NCBI RefSeq assembly: GCF_000298235.1
Contig: NZ_BAHE01000061.1
Coordinates: 1 to 64,000 of the forward strand
Direction: 5' to 3'
DNA: 64,000 bases
Source of the DNA: Gordonia namibiensis NBRC 108229
Lineage (GTDB): Bacteria > Actinomycetota > Actinomycetes > Mycobacteriales > Mycobacteriaceae
Position 1 is the first letter of the stretch. Each line of letters opens with the position of its first letter. The position numbers were made by a program, and so were the translations under genes. Positions 61,372-64,000 of the stretch are shown piece after piece. Below the pieces are notes generated by a model. It was given only the letters and a program-made list of their open reading frames with translations. It did not search any database and was not told the DNA's origin.

Positions 61372-64000
61372 ATGGCGAACGTGGCAACCTCGGCTCCGAT
61401 GCCGGCGATCAGGGTCCTGGGACCGCTGTCGGTGACTGCCGCCGACGGTTCGCCGATCCGGATGACCGCCCGCAAACACGCCGACCTGCTGGCGATCCTC
61501 ACCGCGGAACGGACCGCCTGCTCGCCGGAGCGCGTCGCGGAACTGCTGTGGCGAGGTGATCCGCCGCCCTCCGCCACGAGCACTCTCCACGGGTACGTGT
61601 CGCGACTCCGACGGTCACTCGGTCCGGCCGAGTCGGTCCGCATCGACACCGTTCCGACCGGTTACGTACTCCACTGCGACGGTCCAGCCACCGACCTCGA
61701 CCTCCTCGACAAGCTGGGCACCGAAGGTCTCGACCTGGTCCGGACCGACCCGCGCGCGGGTGCCGAGGTGCTGTGCCGGGCCCTCGATCTCTGGCGGGGT
61801 GACCCGCTCGCGGAGATCGCCGACATCGCCGAGCTGGCACCGGAACTCGGCCGGCTCGACGAGATGCGCTCGGAGCTGACCGAGACGGCCGCCGACGCCC
61901 TCCGGTCGGTGGGCGAACACCGGCGCGCCGCCGCGCTCCTCACGCCGCTCTGCCGCCGCCACCCGTACCGCGAGGGTGCGGTCCGTTCGCTGGTCCGCGC
62001 TCTGCACGACGACGGACGCACCGCCGATGCGCTCGACGCGATCCGCCGTCTGCGCCAAGCGCTCCGCGACGACCTCGGCCTCGACCCCGGACCCGAGACC
62101 CTCGCCCTCGAATCCGAACTGCGCGAACCGGTTCCGGTGACCGCCACGGTCCGCATCCCGCCGCCACCCGAGGCGCGTGAACTCGTCGGACGAACGGTGG
62201 AAGTCGGAGTCCTGGAACAGGTCTGGCGAGCCGGCGAGAACAATCCGGCCGGAGCGTTGCTGATCGGACCGTCCGGTATCGGCAAGACGGCGCTGGTCGA
62301 ACAACTCCTCACCCGACATGACGCCCACGCCCGCCGATTCATCGGGCGCGCAGGGGATTCCGGATCTGCATTCGGCGGGATCGCGGAGTTGTTCGGCGAC
62401 GGTCACGCCGGTGGCGAGATCCCGACCGCGGCCGACATTGCGGCGAATGTCTGGACCGACATCAACGAGCGCGGCCGATCGGTCCTCGTCCTCGACGATC
62501 TGCAATGGCTCGACACCGACTCGGCGCGCGTGCTGGCCCGGGTGATCGCCGGCCTGGGACGGATCCCGGTCACCGTGCTGGCGACCTGCCGCGACGCGAC
62601 CGCCGAACCGGTGACGATCATCGGATCGGCCCTCGAACGCCATGCTCCAGTCACACGGCTCCGCGTCGCCGAACTCTCATCCGACGAGATCCGCGCGCTG
62701 ATCGACGCGCGACTGGCCGATCTCGGTCCGAGCAGTCAGGTCGACCGCGACGATCTGGCGGCACAGGCCCTCGGCAGTCCGATGGTCGCCCGCCAGTTGT
62801 GCGACGCGGCGGCGATCGGAGCGATTCCCGACACAGACCACCCCGCGCAGACCATGATCGCCGCACGGTTCGACGAACTCTCCAAGGAGGCTTCGCGTTT
62901 GATGGTCGCCATCGCGGTCTCCGGAGGAGAGCTGACCGACGGCGTGGTCGCCGAACTGGCGGAACCCGTCGGCACCCGGTTGATCGGTGAGCTCCGACGG
63001 GCCGGTCTGGTCGACAACGCCGGAGACGGCGGGATCGTCGTGGCTCACGATGCTGTTCGCGAAGGCATCGTCGCACGAACCAGCCGGACGCAGCGGGTCG
63101 AGGCCCACGCCCGTTTGGCATCGGCCATCGAATCCGCCCGGCCCCACGACCTTGAGGCCATCGCAGTGCACCGCGTCGAATCCGCGATCGACGAATCCTC
63201 GGTGGCACTGGCGATCCGGGCATGTGTGCTGGCCGCGCACCGATCCGTGGACGCCTCCGCCGACCATCGGGCCCTCGAACTCGCACGCCGGGGTCTCACG
63301 CTCCCGCAACCCGATGCCGACCTGGCCGTCGACCTGCATCGGATCGCCGGCACCGCGGCGATCCGGACCGGTCAGTTCGATTCCGCACGTGCCTCATTCG
63401 AGTCCGCCGCCGCGATCAGCAGAGAGCTCGGCGACTGGCCGGCACTCGCCGAGACCGCTCTGTTGGCCTCGCCGCGCGGTGTGGCCGGTTACTGGTCGGG
63501 TTTCGGAATCGTCCAGTCCGACGACTCGGCCCTTGCTCGAGAAGCATTGGCGCACGCGGAGTCTCTCGCTCCCGAGGTCACCGCCCGACTCCACGCCACC
63601 GAGGCGGCCCGCCTGAGCGTGCTCGGCATGTCCGGCGCCGAGGACCATCTCGGAGCGGCTCGCGTGGTCTATGCCGGTGCGGCGGGCGACTACGAGGTCG
63701 CGCTCGCCGAGTTCCTGGTGAACTGGGAGCCGACCCGGCTCGCAGATCGCCGCAAGATCGCCCGCGAGCTGTACGAGATGTCCGCCGGCAACCACGACCT
63801 GCGAGCGACCGCCGTGCACCTGCAGCGGGTGTGCGCACTCGAGGCCGGCGACGTCCGCATGGCCCGACGGTTGTCGGCGGAGTTCGCGCGACTCGTCGGC
63901 CGGGGCAGCGGAACCGATCTGGACACGATGCAGCTCTGGTGGCAGGTGATGCTCGCGCTGCTGCGCGGCGACTACGAGGTCAGTACATCGTTGGCCGAGA
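61372..64000 (+). CDS. BTAD domain/ATPase transcriptional regulator (partial, runs off the window)
   Basis: The first 876 residues of a large regulator of the AfsR/SARP-like BTAD group. Residues 1-95 or so look like a winged-helix region (IRVLGPLSVTAADGSPIRMT), followed by the BTAD domain (LLDKLGTEGLDLVRTDPRAG, AAALLTPLCRRHPYREGAVR, RRLRQALRDDLGLDPGPETL). Next comes a P-loop ATPase with LLIGPSGIGKTALVEQ and VLVLDDLQWLDTD, then TPR-like helices. The frame is unbroken to the end. The ATG at 61372 is chosen; a second ATG at 61399 is also possible. It is divergent from the membrane protein gene by 124 bases, which it may control. Confidence 0.85.
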   Translation, partial: MANVATSAPMPAIRVLGPLSVTAADGSPIRMTARKHADLLAILTAERTACSPERVAELLWRGDPPPSATSTLHGYVSRLRRSLGPAESVRIDTVPTGYVLHCDGPATDLDLLDKLGTEGLDLVRTDPRAGAEVLCRALDLWRGDPLAEIADIAELAPELGRLDEMRSELTETAADALRSVGEHRRAAALLTPLCRRHPYREGAVRSLVRALHDDGRTADALDAIRRLRQALRDDLGLDPGPETLALESELREPVPVTATVRIPPPPEARELVGRTVEVGVLEQVWRAGENNPAGALLIGPSGIGKTALVEQLLTRHDAHARRFIGRAGDSGSAFGGIAELFGDGHAGGEIPTAADIAANVWTDINERGRSVLVLDDLQWLDTDSARVLARVIAGLGRIPVTVLATCRDATAEPVTIIGSALERHAPVTRLRVAELSSDEIRALIDARLADLGPSSQVDRDDLAAQALGSPMVARQLCDAAAIGAIPDTDHPAQTMIAARFDELSKEASRLMVAIAVSGGELTDGVVAELAEPVGTRLIGELRRAGLVDNAGDGGIVVAHDAVREGIVARTSRTQRVEAHARLASAIESARPHDLEAIAVHRVESAIDESSVALAIRACVLAAHRSVDASADHRALELARRGLTLPQPDADLAVDLHRIAGTAAIRTGQFDSARASFESAAAISRELGDWPALAETALLASPRGVAGYWSGFGIVQSDDSALAREALAHAESLAPEVTARLHATEAARLSVLGMSGAEDHLGAARVVYAGAAGDYEVALAEFLVNWEPTRLADRRKIARELYEMSAGNHDLRATAVHLQRVCALEAGDVRMARRLSAEFARLVGRGSGTDLDTMQLWWQVMLALLRGDYEVSTSLAE

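Overview
The window is high-GC actinobacterial chromosome and most likely comes from the Mycobacteriales. Three things point there. The alaA-type aminotransferase lies beside a large membrane (Fe-S) oxidoreductase, as Rv0337c-Rv0338c do in Mycobacterium tuberculosis. A dnaK-grpE-dnaJ-hspR operon follows. There are also mycobacterial-type families: WS/DGAT acyltransferase, EphD, cutinase, F420-type nitroreductase and type II flavohaemoglobin-like protein. A retained Lon protease and short dispersed GAGTAGGCGAGGAGC-type repeats would fit Gordonia, but the genus is an inference. No rRNA, tRNA, CRISPR array, integrase or insertion sequence was recognised.

Layout. 1-3.9 kb: a leftward operon of ephD (hydrolase-dehydrogenase fusion), a diiron-motif protein annotated in databases as a metal-dependent hydrolase, and an FMN/2Fe-2S reductase. 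4-10.7 kb: alaA, the Fe-S oxidoreductase with a long repeat-rich tail, and a WS/DGAT, all leftward. 10.8-16.1 kb: DUF218 protein, SGNH-type acyltransferase, reductase-domain protein, StyA-like monooxygenase. 16.2-21 kb: an SDR, a Rieske oxygenase coupled to a diaminopentanoate-dehydrogenase-like gene, and an alpha/beta hydrolase. 20.8-25.4 kb: pirin divergent from an HxlR regulator coupled to a luciferase-family oxidoreductase, then TetR and P450. 25.4-30.6 kb: cutinase with a tiny acidic partner, SRPBCC, and a translationally coupled pair of secreted proteins, one a lipase-fold protein lacking its nucleophile. 30.7-34 kb: MFS exporter, DoxX, two overlapping micro-ORFs, VOC protein.

34-46 kb is the protein-quality-control block. 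It has lon with a HAIR-like operator, DUF1353, a three-gene operon (DAPDH-like, DUF1214, sulfotransferase), then dnaK-grpE-dnaJ-hspR with its own HAIR-like site. The grpE-dnaJ gap carries a palindromic repeat element. HspR encoded at the end of the operon probably represses both dnaK and lon.

45.6-64 kb is mixed metabolism and signalling: SRPBCC, an ABM monooxygenase behind a large dyad, membrane proteins, flavohaemoglobin-like protein, amidohydrolase, a soluble Ser/Thr kinase, F420-type nitroreductase, GlcD-like oxidase convergent with a GGDEF protein, LysR, an AidB-like acyl-CoA dehydrogenase coupled to TetR, an amino-acid permease, a membrane protein, and a BTAD/ATPase regulator cut by the window end.

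The best leads for something undescribed are the secreted pseudo-lipase pair (27.1-29.7 kb), the diiron protein with its own reductase (0-2.1 kb), and the seven-copy GFGM-GKKPG tail of the Fe-S oxidoreductase.
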